Notes under the pieces: model-generated
Seen by the model: the letters and a program-made list of their open reading frames with translations, nothing else
What the model was told of the DNA's origin: nothing
Database searches by the model: none
Origin: CAWEBF01 sp963807235
GTDB lineage: Bacteria > Acidobacteriota > Vicinamibacteria > Vicinamibacterales > UBA2999
NCBI GenBank assembly: GCA_963807235.1
Contig: CAWEBF010000010.1
Span: 112,157-176,156, forward strand
DNA length: 64,000 bases
Direction of reading: 5' to 3'
Translations under genes and position numbers: made by a program
In this document: in pieces, positions 31,194 through 40,031 of the stretch
How positions within the stretch are numbered: position 1 is the first letter of the stretch
Layout of the letters: each line of letters opens with the position of its first letter

Positions 31194-32264
31194 ATGAGAG
31201 CCCAGATACTTTCCGGCGCATTTGCCGCGCTCTTCGGCGCGGCCCTCGTAACCGCGCAGGCCCCTTCCGCGCCCAGCCTGCAGGCGCCCGCCGATCCTCG
31301 GTACAAGTCGGTGATCGACACCTGCAAGACGCCGCCCCCGGCACCAGCGGCTCGAGGTGGGGGTCCGGCTGCCGCGGGCGCCGCCGGTGGGCGTGGCGCC
31401 GCGGCTGCACCTCAAGGCCCTCGTGATGCCGTGGCCACCGAGATTCCAGGTGTCATTGCGGCCGGGCAGAAGTGGACCAAGGTCTGGGAGACCGCCGGCA
31501 ACAACGCCGACGGCATCGTGGGAACGCCGGACGGCGGGCTGCTCATCGCGCAGAACGACAATGCGACAGTCCTGAAGCTGGACAGAGACGGCAAGACCTC
31601 GGTGGCCTACAAGGACACCAACACCGGGGGCGCGCTGTCGTTCAGTCCCAAGGGGGCACTGTTCATCGTGCAGCGCGGCATCGGTACGGCGGTCTGGCAG
31701 CTGGCGCCCGAGCGCAAGCTGCTGGCCAACAGGATCAACGGCGATCCGCTCGAGTGCCTCGGCGGCGTGATCAACGACGTCACCGCCGACAGCAAGGGCG
31801 GTGTCTACTTCACGATGGGCGGTCTGTTCTACGCCGACGCCAAGGGCACCGTGACGCGGTACGGCGAGAACCTGCGCACCAACGGCGTGCTGCTGAGCCG
31901 CGACGAGAAGACGGTCTACGTCACAAACGGCCAGTCGGTCGCGGCGTTCGACGTGCAGCCCAGCGGGGCGCTGACCAACCAGCGCGAGTTCGTGGCGTTT
32001 CCCGAGGGAGGCGGCGACGGGATCGCCATTGACTCCGAAGGGCGCATCTACGTCACGGGCGCATCCGGCGTGCAGGTCGCGGGCCCTGACGGCAAGTATC
32101 TCGGTTTGATCCCCACGCCGCAGGGCGTGATCACCACGGCCTTCAGCGGACCGGACAAGAAGACGCTCTACGCAGTGGTCTCGATTCGCAAGGGCGACGC
32201 AAGGGATGCCGAGATCATCTCGATTCCGACCGTCGCACAGGGATTCAAAGGACGCGCGAAATAA
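31194..32264 (+). CDS. secreted SMP-30/gluconolactonase-like beta-propeller
   Basis: 356 aa, intact. Signal peptide, then an Ala/Gly/Pro-rich linker (residues 45-75), then a six-bladed propeller. Putative metal/catalytic residues follow the SMP-30 pattern: GGVINDVTADSKGGVYFT near residue 190, RTNGVLLSRDEKTVYVTNG near 228, GGGDGIAIDSEGRIYVTG near 272. The family hydrolyses sugar lactones or similar esters. GGAGGAG lies just before ATG 31194. Confidence 0.8.
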   Translation: MRAQILSGAFAALFGAALVTAQAPSAPSLQAPADPRYKSVIDTCKTPPPAPAARGGGPAAAGAAGGRGAAAAPQGPRDAVATEIPGVIAAGQKWTKVWETAGNNADGIVGTPDGGLLIAQNDNATVLKLDRDGKTSVAYKDTNTGGALSFSPKGALFIVQRGIGTAVWQLAPERKLLANRINGDPLECLGGVINDVTADSKGGVYFTMGGLFYADAKGTVTRYGENLRTNGVLLSRDEKTVYVTNGQSVAAFDVQPSGALTNQREFVAFPEGGGDGIAIDSEGRIYVTGASGVQVAGPDGKYLGLIPTPQGVITTAFSGPDKKTLYAVVSIRKGDARDAEIISIPTVAQGFKGRAK

Positions 32265-32279
32265 GCGACGGTCGCGGCT

Positions 32280-32349
32280 GTTCGTGGTTCGTGGTTCGTA
32301 GTTCGTGGTTCTGTCTGAGCTACCAACTACGAACTACGAACTACGAACG
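32280..32349. repeat. inverted pair of heptamer arrays, GTTCGTG x4 and CTACGAA x4
   Basis: Left arm 32280-32307: GTTCGTG, GTTCGTG, GTTCGTA, GTTCGTG. Right arm 32320-32347: CTACCAA then CTACGAA three times. The arms are complementary except for a few G-T type mismatches and can fold into a hairpin with a stem near 28 bp and a 12-nt loop. It lies exactly between convergent genes (stops at 32264 and 32364) and may serve as a bidirectional transcription barrier. Confidence 0.85.
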
Positions 32350-32363
32350 GCTAGCGCAATGCC

Positions 32364-32855
32364 TCACTGCTGTTCCGGCATGGTGAGGTACTTCTCATGG
32401 CATTGCGTACAGGCGACATACATCTCGCCGCCGGTCTTCAGCACGAGATCCAGGTTCTTGGCTTCTGCGGCTTGCGCCACGCGGTAGGCGCTGTCGGTCA
32501 GCGCGCGTGAGAACGTGAGCCAGTCGCCGGTGTCCTTCGCGCGCGGCGGCATCATCAGCAGGTTGCCAGCCTCGGCCACGGCAAGCGCCTGCATCTGGAT
32601 CCCGAACCAGTCGTCGTCGTTTTTTGGCGATTGCTCCAGGACGCCGTTCACGTAGACCACCGCGTCGAACACGCGCTGCGAGGCCGGGATGATGATCCCG
32701 TCCATTACCTGGTCCACGCTCGCGACCGGGCGCATCTGCGGCCCTGAGCCGGTGGGCGTGCCGGTAGTTGCCGGCGTCGAGTCGCCGCAGCCCGCCACGC
32801 CGCTCGCGAGCACGAGCATGAAGAGCGCCAACCTGGAAGAACGCGCGTGACTCAT
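32364..32855 (-). CDS. cytochrome c-prime-like lipoprotein
   Basis: 163 aa, intact. Lipoprotein signal (LFMLVLASGVAGCGDS, lipobox VAGC), a helical bundle and a single C-terminal haem site CTQCHEKYL near residue 152, the arrangement of class II cytochromes (cytochrome c-prime/c-556). Start ATG 32855. The role would be periplasmic electron transfer or ligand binding. Confidence 0.75.
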   Translation of the reverse strand: MSHARSSRLALFMLVLASGVAGCGDSTPATTGTPTGSGPQMRPVASVDQVMDGIIIPASQRVFDAVVYVNGVLEQSPKNDDDWFGIQMQALAVAEAGNLLMMPPRAKDTGDWLTFSRALTDSAYRVAQAAEAKNLDLVLKTGGEMYVACTQCHEKYLTMPEQQ

Positions 32856-32999
32856 GATGATTATGGAATGAGACACCAGAAAATCGTCATTTACGTATAC
32901 CACTGAAGGGTCAGGACGCGTGGACGCCGCGGAAGTCCAAGGGTACAATTGCCGCCGCTCAGGTGGCGCTCCACACGCGCCGGTCGCGGATCAATCACG

Positions 33000-33860
33000 A
33001 TGCATTACTTCGGCAAGTTCGAGGAATCGGCGCTGGTGTCGCATCCCGTTTTCGCGGGCCACGGCGACGGATACGTTCAAGCCGATCTCATCAACCGCAG
33101 TAGCGGGTCGGTGCACACCGGGCTCAGCATTGCCCAGCTGCCGCCGGGCGCCGTGCTGCATCGGCACGTGCACTCGTTCGAAGAGGGCTTCTACATCCTC
33201 AGCGGCCAGGCCGTGATGGTCATCAACGAGGAGTCGTACCTGCTGGGCGCCGGCGACTACGGCGCCATCAAGGTCGGCACGCCGCACGGCCTGCGTGCTG
33301 TCGGCTCCACGCCCGTCCGCTGGCTGCAGATGGGGGCTCCGCAGCCCAAGCCGCACGGAGCCGAGCGCGACACCTTCTTTCCGAAAGGCCACGCGGTGCC
33401 GCAGTCGGCGCCGCTCCTGGATCTCTCGAACCTGCGAGGGAGCCTCCTGGGCCATTTCGACGCCAGCCAGATTCCTCCCGTGGCGGAGCGGCAGAACGTG
33501 CTCAAGGGCCTCGAGGGCGTGTTCCTCAACTGGCTCGTGGACGAGAAGTTCGGCGCCGCGCACCACCGCCTGCTCTTCATCGAGTACCAGCCAGGCATCA
33601 GTATCGCCCTGCACGATCACACCTTCGAAGAGGGCTACTTCATCCTGAGCGGCGAGGTCGAGGCCACGATGGACGGCAAGAAATACACGGCCCGCCCGGG
33701 TGACGTGCTGTGGACCGCGGTGGGGTGCGTCCACGCGTTCGCCAACGTCAGCCGCGAGCCGGTGATTTGGCTCGAGACGTTCGCGCCGCAGCCGCCGAGG
33801 GAGAACGCGTTCCGCTTCATGGCGGAATGGAACACGAGAGCCAAAGAGCTGGAGGGATAG
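33000..33860 (+). CDS. bicupin protein in an aromatic hydroxylase operon
   Basis: 286 aa, intact; two cupin domains. Metal motifs HRHVHSFEEGFYILSG (about residues 57-72) and LHDHTFEEGYFILSG (about 204-218), with the downstream His in GTPHGL and GCVHAF. Family relatives include ureidoglycine aminohydrolase and ring-cleavage dioxygenases. Its stop is 6 bp before the HpaB-like gene, so it may process the hydroxylated product. ATG 33000 gives MHYFGKFEES; the upstream in-frame extension lacks a ribosome site. Confidence 0.8.
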   Translation: MHYFGKFEESALVSHPVFAGHGDGYVQADLINRSSGSVHTGLSIAQLPPGAVLHRHVHSFEEGFYILSGQAVMVINEESYLLGAGDYGAIKVGTPHGLRAVGSTPVRWLQMGAPQPKPHGAERDTFFPKGHAVPQSAPLLDLSNLRGSLLGHFDASQIPPVAERQNVLKGLEGVFLNWLVDEKFGAAHHRLLFIEYQPGISIALHDHTFEEGYFILSGEVEATMDGKKYTARPGDVLWTAVGCVHAFANVSREPVIWLETFAPQPPRENAFRFMAEWNTRAKELEG

Positions 33861-33865
33861 GACCC

Positions 33866-35413
33866 ATGACTCAGACCGCTGGCCTGTCGCGGCCATTTAC
33901 CGGCACGGAGTACATCGAAAGCCTCCGCGACGGCCGGGAGATCTACATCTACGGCGAACGCGTCAAGGACGTCACGACGCATCCCGCGTTTCGCAACACC
34001 ACGCGGATGATTGCGCGGCTCTACGATGCGCTGCACGACGAGAAGAAAAAGGACGTGCTGACGACGTCGACCGACAGCGGCGGCTTCACGCACAAGTTCT
34101 ACATGCCGTCGCGCAACGCCGAGGAGCTGGTGGGCGCGCGCGACGCCATCGCCGAATGGGCCCGGATGTCCTACGGCTGGATCGGCCGCAGCCCCGACTA
34201 CAAGGCCGCGTTCCTGGCAACGTTGGGCGCCAACGCCGACTTCTACAAGCCGTACGACGAGAACGCGCGGCGTTGGTTCAAGCGGGTCACCGAGGAGGTG
34301 TCCTTCGTCAACCACGCCATCGTGAACCCGCCGGTCGATCGCGACAAGCCGCTGGACGAGGTGAAGGACGTCTACATGCACGTGGTGGACGAAAACGACA
34401 AGGGCCTTGTCGTCAGCGGCGCCAAGGTGGTCGCCACCACGTCCAGCCTCACGCACTTCAACTTCATCGCCAACAACGGCGCGTTGCCGATCAAGACCAA
34501 GGAATTCGCCTTCGTGTGCATGGTGCCCACCGGCGCCAAGGGCGTGAAGCTGTTCTGCCGTCCGTCCTACGAAATGATGTCGGCGGTGATGGGCACACCC
34601 TTCGACTACCCGCTGTCGAGCCGCATGGACGAGAACGATTCGATTCTAGTCTTCGACAAGGTGCAGGTGCCGTGGGAGGACGTGTTCGCCTACGGCGACA
34701 TCGACAAGGTCAACAACTTCTTCCCGCGGTCGGGCTTCTTGCCACGGTTCATGTTCCAGGGCTGCACCCGCCTGGCTGTCAAGCTCGATTTCATGGCCGG
34801 CCTGCTGCTGAAGGCCGTGGAGGCCACCGGCGCCAAGGACTTCCGCGGCGTCCAGGCCGCGGTGGGCGAGGTGCTGGCCTGGCGCAACTGCTTCTGGGGC
34901 CTCACCGACGCGATGGCGCGGACGACGATGCCCTGGACGCCGGGCTACGTGCTGCCGAACCTCGAATACGGCCTCGCCTACCGCGTGATGGCCAGCATCG
35001 CCTACCCGAAGATCAAGGAGATCATCGAGAACTCGCTGGCCAGCGCGCTCATCTACCTGCCCTCGAGCGCCCACGACTTCAAGGTGCCCGAGCTGCGGCC
35101 CTATCTCGACAAGTTTGTGCGCGGGTCGAACGGCTACAGCGCCGAGGACCGGGTGAAGCTGATGAAGCTGATGTGGGACGCGATCGGCAGCGAGTTCGGC
35201 GGCCGCCACGAGCTGTACGAGCGCAACTACTTCGGCAGCCACGAAAGCATCCGGTTCGAGACGCTGATGGTGGCGGACGTCACGGGCGCCTCGGCGCGGT
35301 TCAAGGGATTCGCCGAGCAGTGCATGGCCGAATACAACCTCGACGGGTGGATTGCGCCGGACTTGATCAAGAACGACGACGTGAGCTACATCGCGAAGAG
35401 GCTGAAGGGCTAG
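33866..35413 (+). CDS. hpaB: 4-hydroxyphenylacetate 3-hydroxylase-type flavin monooxygenase, oxygenase component
   Basis: 515 aa, intact and full length for HpaB. N-terminal GTEYIESLRDGREIYIYGERV, central VSGAKVVATTSSLTHFNF (flavin/substrate region), VQVPWEDVFAYGD and terminal GWIAPDLIKNDDVSYIAK are typical of the HpaB/PvcC/phenol 2-hydroxylase group. It uses reduced FAD from the reductase encoded 17 bp downstream to hydroxylate a phenol ortho to its hydroxyl. The true substrate is not certain, since the group also includes pyrrole and chlorophenol hydroxylases. Confidence 0.88.
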   Translation: MTQTAGLSRPFTGTEYIESLRDGREIYIYGERVKDVTTHPAFRNTTRMIARLYDALHDEKKKDVLTTSTDSGGFTHKFYMPSRNAEELVGARDAIAEWARMSYGWIGRSPDYKAAFLATLGANADFYKPYDENARRWFKRVTEEVSFVNHAIVNPPVDRDKPLDEVKDVYMHVVDENDKGLVVSGAKVVATTSSLTHFNFIANNGALPIKTKEFAFVCMVPTGAKGVKLFCRPSYEMMSAVMGTPFDYPLSSRMDENDSILVFDKVQVPWEDVFAYGDIDKVNNFFPRSGFLPRFMFQGCTRLAVKLDFMAGLLLKAVEATGAKDFRGVQAAVGEVLAWRNCFWGLTDAMARTTMPWTPGYVLPNLEYGLAYRVMASIAYPKIKEIIENSLASALIYLPSSAHDFKVPELRPYLDKFVRGSNGYSAEDRVKLMKLMWDAIGSEFGGRHELYERNYFGSHESIRFETLMVADVTGASARFKGFAEQCMAEYNLDGWIAPDLIKNDDVSYIAKRLKG

Positions 35414-35430
35414 CTCGCCAAACCCCGTTC

Positions 35431-35919
35431 ATGTCGATCGACGCGCGAACACTGCGGCAGACCGTCGGTCAGTTCGCGACCGGCGTGACGGTGGTGGCCA
35501 CGGAAGTGGACGGCACCGTTTACGCCATGACGGCCAACTCGTTCACGTCGCTCTCGCTCGATCCGCCTCTGGTGCTGTTTTGCCTGGGCAAGCAGACCAA
35601 GGCGGGTCAGGTCATCCACAAGGCCACGGGATTCTGCGTGAGCATCCTGCAGGAGGAGCAGCGGGACCAGTCCACGTATTTCGCGGGCGGCTGGAAGGAG
35701 GAGGCCCCTCCGCCGTTCGGGTTCGACTCCTGGCACGGCACGCCCCGGCTGGCCGGCAGCGCGGCGGCGATTGCCTGCCAGGTGCACGCCATCCACGAAG
35801 GCGGCGATCACTGGATCGTCGTGGGTCTGGTGGTGGCCCTGGATCGCGTGGACGATGCGCGGCCGTTGCTGTTCTACCGAGGACGTTATGCAGCGCTCGA
35901 CGTCCCGGTGCCGACGTAG
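35431..35919 (+). CDS. hpaC: flavin reductase partner of the monooxygenase
   Basis: 162 aa, intact. FMN/FAD-binding split-barrel reductase: VGQFATGVTVVAT, AMTANSFTSLSLDPPLVLFC, GFCVSILQEEQ, ACQVHAIHEGGDHWIVVGLV. It supplies free reduced flavin to the oxygenase upstream. Third gene of the bicupin-hpaB-hpaC operon. Confidence 0.85.
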   Translation: MSIDARTLRQTVGQFATGVTVVATEVDGTVYAMTANSFTSLSLDPPLVLFCLGKQTKAGQVIHKATGFCVSILQEEQRDQSTYFAGGWKEEAPPPFGFDSWHGTPRLAGSAAAIACQVHAIHEGGDHWIVVGLVVALDRVDDARPLLFYRGRYAALDVPVPT

Positions 35920-35949
35920 GCTCCAGGCTCCGGGCTCCAGGCTCCAGGC
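35919..35949. repeat. heptamer array GGCTCCA x4
   Basis: GGCTCCA-GGCTCCG-GGCTCCA-GGCTCCA plus GGC, beginning on the last base of the stop codon at 35919. A three-unit relative (GGCTCTC-GGCTCTA-GGCTTTA) lies at 40999. Confidence 0.85.
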
Positions 35950-35973
35950 CTGCTGTAAACCGTTACATCGGCA

Positions 35974-35979
35974 TATAAT
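35974..35979 (+). promoter_or_regulatory. possible -10 element for the cytochrome gene
   Basis: Perfect TATAAT ends 9 bp before the GTG at 35989, so transcription could begin at or next to the start codon (leaderless mRNA). No clear -35 box is seen. Similar GATAATTCC stretches lie at 96 and 4511, upstream of other starts. Confidence 0.3.
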
Positions 35980-35988
35980 TCCCGCCGC

Positions 35989-36840
35989 GTGACTCGAACC
36001 AGCCTGTTCATTGCTGCGCTCGTGTTTGCCGCTTCGCTCGGCGCCATCGCTCAGCAGGCGCCCGCGCCCGCGGCGCCGCCGGCGGACGTGCCGCGGTTCG
36101 GGATCGTCGAGTACCCGGCGCGCAAGCCGGGCGATCCGGCGGCCATCGAGCGGGGCGCCACGCTGTACGGCGTCAGCTGCCGGTTCTGCCACGGCGCGGA
36201 CCTGCGGGGCGGTGATGGCGGCGGACCGAACCTGCTGCGCTCCACGGTCGTGCTCGACGACGACCAGGGGGAGTTGATTGGCCCGGTGCTGGCGAGCGGG
36301 CGCGGCGCCATGCCGCCGTTCCAGTTCACGGCGGAGCAGACGCGCGACCTGGCGGCGTACCTGCACACCTTCTACGTGACCAGCCGCAACCTGCCCTCCA
36401 CCGTCAGCATCGTGGTCGGTGACGCCAAGCGAGGGCAGCTCTACGTCGCCGAGGTCTGCGGCGCCTGCCACACCACGGAGCGTCTGTCCGCGTTCGCCAG
36501 CACGCCGGCCCTCTCCGACCCGAAGGTCCTCCAGCAGATGTGGCTGATGCCGGGCTTTGCGGGGCGCGGCCTCCCGCCCATTCCAGCGCCCATCACGCGG
36601 GCCGTCGTCACGGTGCAGCCCAACCAGCGGATCGAAGGGGAGCTCGTCCGCATGGACGACTTCACGATCAGCATCAAGCTGGCCGACGGCGCGGTGCGCA
36701 CGTTTTCGACGGCTGGCACGAAGACCACCGTGGAGATCCTGGATCCGCTGGCGCCGCACAAGACGCTCTTGAGCAAGTACTCCGACGCCGACATCCACAA
36801 TGTCACCGCGTATCTCGTCTCGCTGAGGACCGCACGATGA
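35989..36840 (+). CDS. secreted dihaem c-type cytochrome
   Basis: 283 aa. Signal peptide (LFIAALVFAASLGAIAQ), haem sites CRFCH (about residue 64) and CGACH (about 156), then a C-terminal beta domain (RIEGELVRMDDFTISIKLADG) found in some cytochromes attached to PQQ enzymes. The gene ends ATGA-overlapped with the PQQ dehydrogenase, the expected electron donor. A matching pair is at 41651-44106. Confidence 0.85.
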   Translation: MTRTSLFIAALVFAASLGAIAQQAPAPAAPPADVPRFGIVEYPARKPGDPAAIERGATLYGVSCRFCHGADLRGGDGGGPNLLRSTVVLDDDQGELIGPVLASGRGAMPPFQFTAEQTRDLAAYLHTFYVTSRNLPSTVSIVVGDAKRGQLYVAEVCGACHTTERLSAFASTPALSDPKVLQQMWLMPGFAGRGLPPIPAPITRAVVTVQPNQRIEGELVRMDDFTISIKLADGAVRTFSTAGTKTTVEILDPLAPHKTLLSKYSDADIHNVTAYLVSLRTAR

Positions 36841-38506
36841 AGGGCTCCATCGTTGTCGCGTGCTTGTTGGCGGCCGCCACGCTGGCCGGCGCAGCTGCGG
36901 GCGGTCGATCAGGCGCTGCTCCTGAAGCCGCTCGCCAACGAATGGCCGACCTATTCCGGCGACTACTCGGGCAAGCGCTACAGCGCCCTCACGCAAATCA
37001 ACCAGAAGAACGTGAAGCAGCTGTCGCTCGCATGGACGCGGCGCCTCGTGAACGGGCCGGGTCCCGGCGGCCCGCCGCAGCCGGGCGCCACTCCGATCAT
37101 CGCCGGCGGCGTGGGGACGCTGCTGGCAGGAGGGCCCACGCAGGTCAAGGGCGCGATCCTGCAAGTCGGCGGCGTGCTCTACGTCACCACGCCCGACAAC
37201 ACCTGGGCACTCGACGCGCACGACGGCCGCGAGATCTGGCACTACGTGTGGAGGACGAGAGGCGGCACCCACATCGGCAACCGCGGAGTCGGAATGTGGC
37301 GCGACTATCTCTATTTCGTCACGCCCGACAACTACCTGGTGTCGCTCGAGGCCAAGACCGGCAAGGAACGGTGGCACAAGGAGCTGGCAAGCTTCCAGCA
37401 CCAGTACTTCCACACCATCGCGCCGGTGGTGATCGACAACCACGTGCTCGTGGGGTCGGGCAACGACCTGGACATGCCCGGTTTCCTGCAGTCGTTCGAC
37501 CCCGAGACCGGCGAGTTGCAGTGGAAGTGGTACGCGACGCCGCAGAAGGCGGGCGACCCTGGCCTCGAGACGTGGAAGGATCTGGATGCGGCCGTCCACG
37601 GCGGCGGCCATCCATGGGTGCCTGGGGCCTACGATCCCGAGACGCGGCTCTACATCATCGGCACCGGCAACCCCACGCCGGCCTACACGTCGGCCGCGCG
37701 CGGCTACGGTGACAACCTGTTCACGTGCGCGCTCGTGGCGATTCACGTGGACACCGGCAAGATGGCCTGGTACTACCAGACCTCGCCCCACGACACGCAC
37801 GACTGGGACTCGGCGCAGACGCCAATCCTCGTGGACGGCACGTTCGGCGGCCGCGCGCGCAAGCTGGTGCTGACGGCCGCGCGCAACGGCTACTTCTTCG
37901 TCGTCGATCGCGTGACCGGCGAGCACCTGCTCACCAGCAAGTTCTCGGAGTCGGCCAACTGGGCCGACCGGTGTGAACGCCAAGGGACAGCCCGTGCGCA
38001 ACCCGGCGAAGGACCATCACATCGGCGGCGCCCTGGTGTCAGCCGCCAACCAGGGCTCGGCCAACTGGCCGCCGCCCGCGTTCAGCCCGGACACCGGGCT
38101 CTTCTACGTCCCGACGGCCGACACCTACGCGATGTACTACCTGACCGACCCGGATCCGCGCGGCGCGCTGGGCCTCGGCGGGAAGGACGAGCGTCCGGTC
38201 GGGACCGCGGGCAGCTACCTCACGGCCATCGACTACAAGACAGGGAAGGTGGCGTGGCGCCGCAAGTACCGCACGCACCTGGCCACGGGGCTCGGCACGG
38301 GGCTGCTGACGACCGCCGGGCGGCTGCTGTTCGCGGGCGACGTCTCCGGCAATTTCGTGGCCTACGATCCGGCCAACGGCACGCCGCTGTGGCACACGCA
38401 GCTTGGCCAGGTGACGTCGAACGCCCCGACCACCTACATGGTGGACGGCAAACAGCACGTGATCGTGGCGGCAAACGATACGCTCTATGCCTTCGCGCTT
38501 TATTAG
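36837..38506 (+). CDS. PQQ-dependent alcohol dehydrogenase (frameshifted)
   Basis: Periplasmic quinoprotein of about 555 aa, eight-bladed propeller. Signal peptide MKGSIVVACLLAAATLAGAA, then WPTYSGDYSGKRYSALTQIN, repeated W motifs (GREIWHY, GKERWHK, GKVAWRR) and PHDTHDWDSAQTP, where the catalytic Asp is followed two positions later by another Asp, as in lanthanide-dependent enzymes. The adjacent-Cys pair seen in the paralogue at 42454 is missing. One-base breaks lie near 36900 and 37972. Start ATG overlaps the cytochrome stop (ATGA). Confidence 0.85.
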
Positions 38507-38515
38507 GAGAGTCCC

Positions 38516-39481
38516 ATGCAGACGCGACGCGACTTCGTGAAGCTGGCCGTGGCGGGAGCGGCATGGCCGAGGTTGGCCGAGGCCAAGCCGGCGATCCCGC
38601 GGCTGGCGGGCGCCGGCGGCATCGAGTCGCGCGTGGGCGGCGTGATCCTGGGCGCGCAGTCCTACAGCTTCCGCGAGATCCCGCGGGACGCGAGCGGCGA
38701 CGCGGTCGGGCCGCTCATCAAGGCCTTCACGGCGGTGAACCTGGGGGACTGCGAGCTGTGGGCGCCGCAGATCGAGCCGGCCGCCGATTCGCGCTTCGGC
38801 CGCGGCGCGCCCAACACGCCAGAGGTGCAGAAGGGGCGCGAGGCGGCGCGCGAGGCGCTGCGCAAGTGGCGCGTGGAGACGCCGATCGCGCACTTCGCGG
38901 GCATCCGGAAGCGCTTCAACGACGCCGGCATCACGATCCACTCCTTCAACTACAGCTTCGCCGACTCGTTCTCGGACGCGGAGATCGATCGCGGCTTCGA
39001 GATCGCCAAGGCCCTTGGCGCCGGCGTCATCACGGCGTCCACCACCCTGTCAGTGGCCAGGCGCGTCGTGCCGTTCGCCGAGAAGCACCGCATCGTGGTG
39101 GCGATGCACAACCATTCGAACACCAGCGACCCCAACGAGTTCGCGACGCCGGAAAGCTTCGCCGCCGCGCGCAAGCTGTCGTCCTTGTTCAAGGTGAACC
39201 TGGACATCGGCCACTTCACGGCGGCCAACTACGACGCGGTGGCGTACATCCGCGAGCACCACGCCGCCATCACCAACCTTCACATCAAGGACCGCAAGCG
39301 CAACCAGGGCGACAACGTGCCGTGGGGCACGGGCGACACGCCCATCCGGGAGGTGTTGCAGCTGCTGAAGAAGGAACGATGGCCGATTCACGCGCACGTG
39401 GAGTACGAATACCGCGGCTCGAAGACGCCGATCGAGGAAGTGGCGGCGTGCGCCGACTACGCGCGAAAGGCCCTGGCGTGA
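38516..39481 (+). CDS. Tat-exported xylose-isomerase-like TIM-barrel protein
   Basis: 321 aa, intact. Tat signal (TRRDFVKLAVAGAAW), then an AP-endonuclease-2/xylose-isomerase fold with candidate metal ligands in CELWAP, MHNHSN, NLDIGHF, HIKDRK and AHVEYEY. Such proteins isomerise or epimerise sugars or keto acids. AGGAG precedes ATG 38516. It lies 9 bp after the PQQ dehydrogenase and is probably in the same operon. Confidence 0.8.
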   Translation: MQTRRDFVKLAVAGAAWPRLAEAKPAIPRLAGAGGIESRVGGVILGAQSYSFREIPRDASGDAVGPLIKAFTAVNLGDCELWAPQIEPAADSRFGRGAPNTPEVQKGREAAREALRKWRVETPIAHFAGIRKRFNDAGITIHSFNYSFADSFSDAEIDRGFEIAKALGAGVITASTTLSVARRVVPFAEKHRIVVAMHNHSNTSDPNEFATPESFAAARKLSSLFKVNLDIGHFTAANYDAVAYIREHHAAITNLHIKDRKRNQGDNVPWGTGDTPIREVLQLLKKERWPIHAHVEYEYRGSKTPIEEVAACADYARKALA

Positions 39482-39503
39482 ATCCGTCTCGACCTGTCCA
39501 GCG

Positions 39504-40031
39504 GTGACGCGCCGCGTCGGAATGGGCCTCGTGGGCCCGGGGTTCGTGGGCGCTCATCACGTGGACGCCGTCCGGCGCCTGGGATTCGTGGACGTGGTGG
39601 CGATCTGCGACGTCACGCGGGAGGACGCGGAGGCCAAGGCCGCGGCACTGGGCGTGCCGAAGGCATACGGCGCCGTGGAGGCGCTGGCGGCGGACCCCGA
39701 CATCCACATCGTTCATGTGACCACACCCAACGCGCAGCACGGGCACGGCGTACGCGCCGCGCTGGCGGCGGGCAAGCACGTGCTGTGCGAGAAGCCCCTC
39801 GCGATGTCGTCGGACGAGGCCTGGTCGCTGTGGCAGGCCGCGCGGGCCGCGGGCGTCGTGTGCCGCGACGTCTACCGGTCCGTTCTGGACGGCGTCCCGC
39901 CGGGGGACGGGCCGTGCGCCTCGGCGATGTCGACCTTCGAAGACGGCTACCGCGCCGCATGTGTCGTGGACGCGGTGCTGGACAGCCATCGTCAGGGTGG
40001 CGTGTGGACCGGGGTGAGGAGCACTCGATGA
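39504..40031 (+). CDS. internally deleted Gfo/Idh/MocA-family oxidoreductase
   Basis: 175 aa, about half the normal 350-390. The N-terminal Rossmann domain is complete: LVGPGFVGAHHVDAVRR, AICDVTREDAE, VTTPNAQHG, and CEKPLAM with the conserved Lys. After AARAAGVV the frame jumps directly into a stretch typical of the C-terminus (STFEDGYRAACVVDAVLDSH). The substrate-binding beta sheet is therefore absent. The junction is in frame. The GTG start at 39504 follows the upstream gene by 22 bp; the stop overlaps the next ATG (ATGA). Confidence 0.7.
   Translation: MTRRVGMGLVGPGFVGAHHVDAVRRLGFVDVVAICDVTREDAEAKAAALGVPKAYGAVEALAADPDIHIVHVTTPNAQHGHGVRAALAAGKHVLCEKPLAMSSDEAWSLWQAARAAGVVCRDVYRSVLDGVPPGDGPCASAMSTFEDGYRAACVVDAVLDSHRQGGVWTGVRSTR

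Noticed and set aside
35410..38001. 863-codon minus-strand frame across flavin reductase, cytochrome and PQQ enzyme
   Set aside because: Spans three well-supported plus-strand genes and an intergenic repeat; no recognisable protein.
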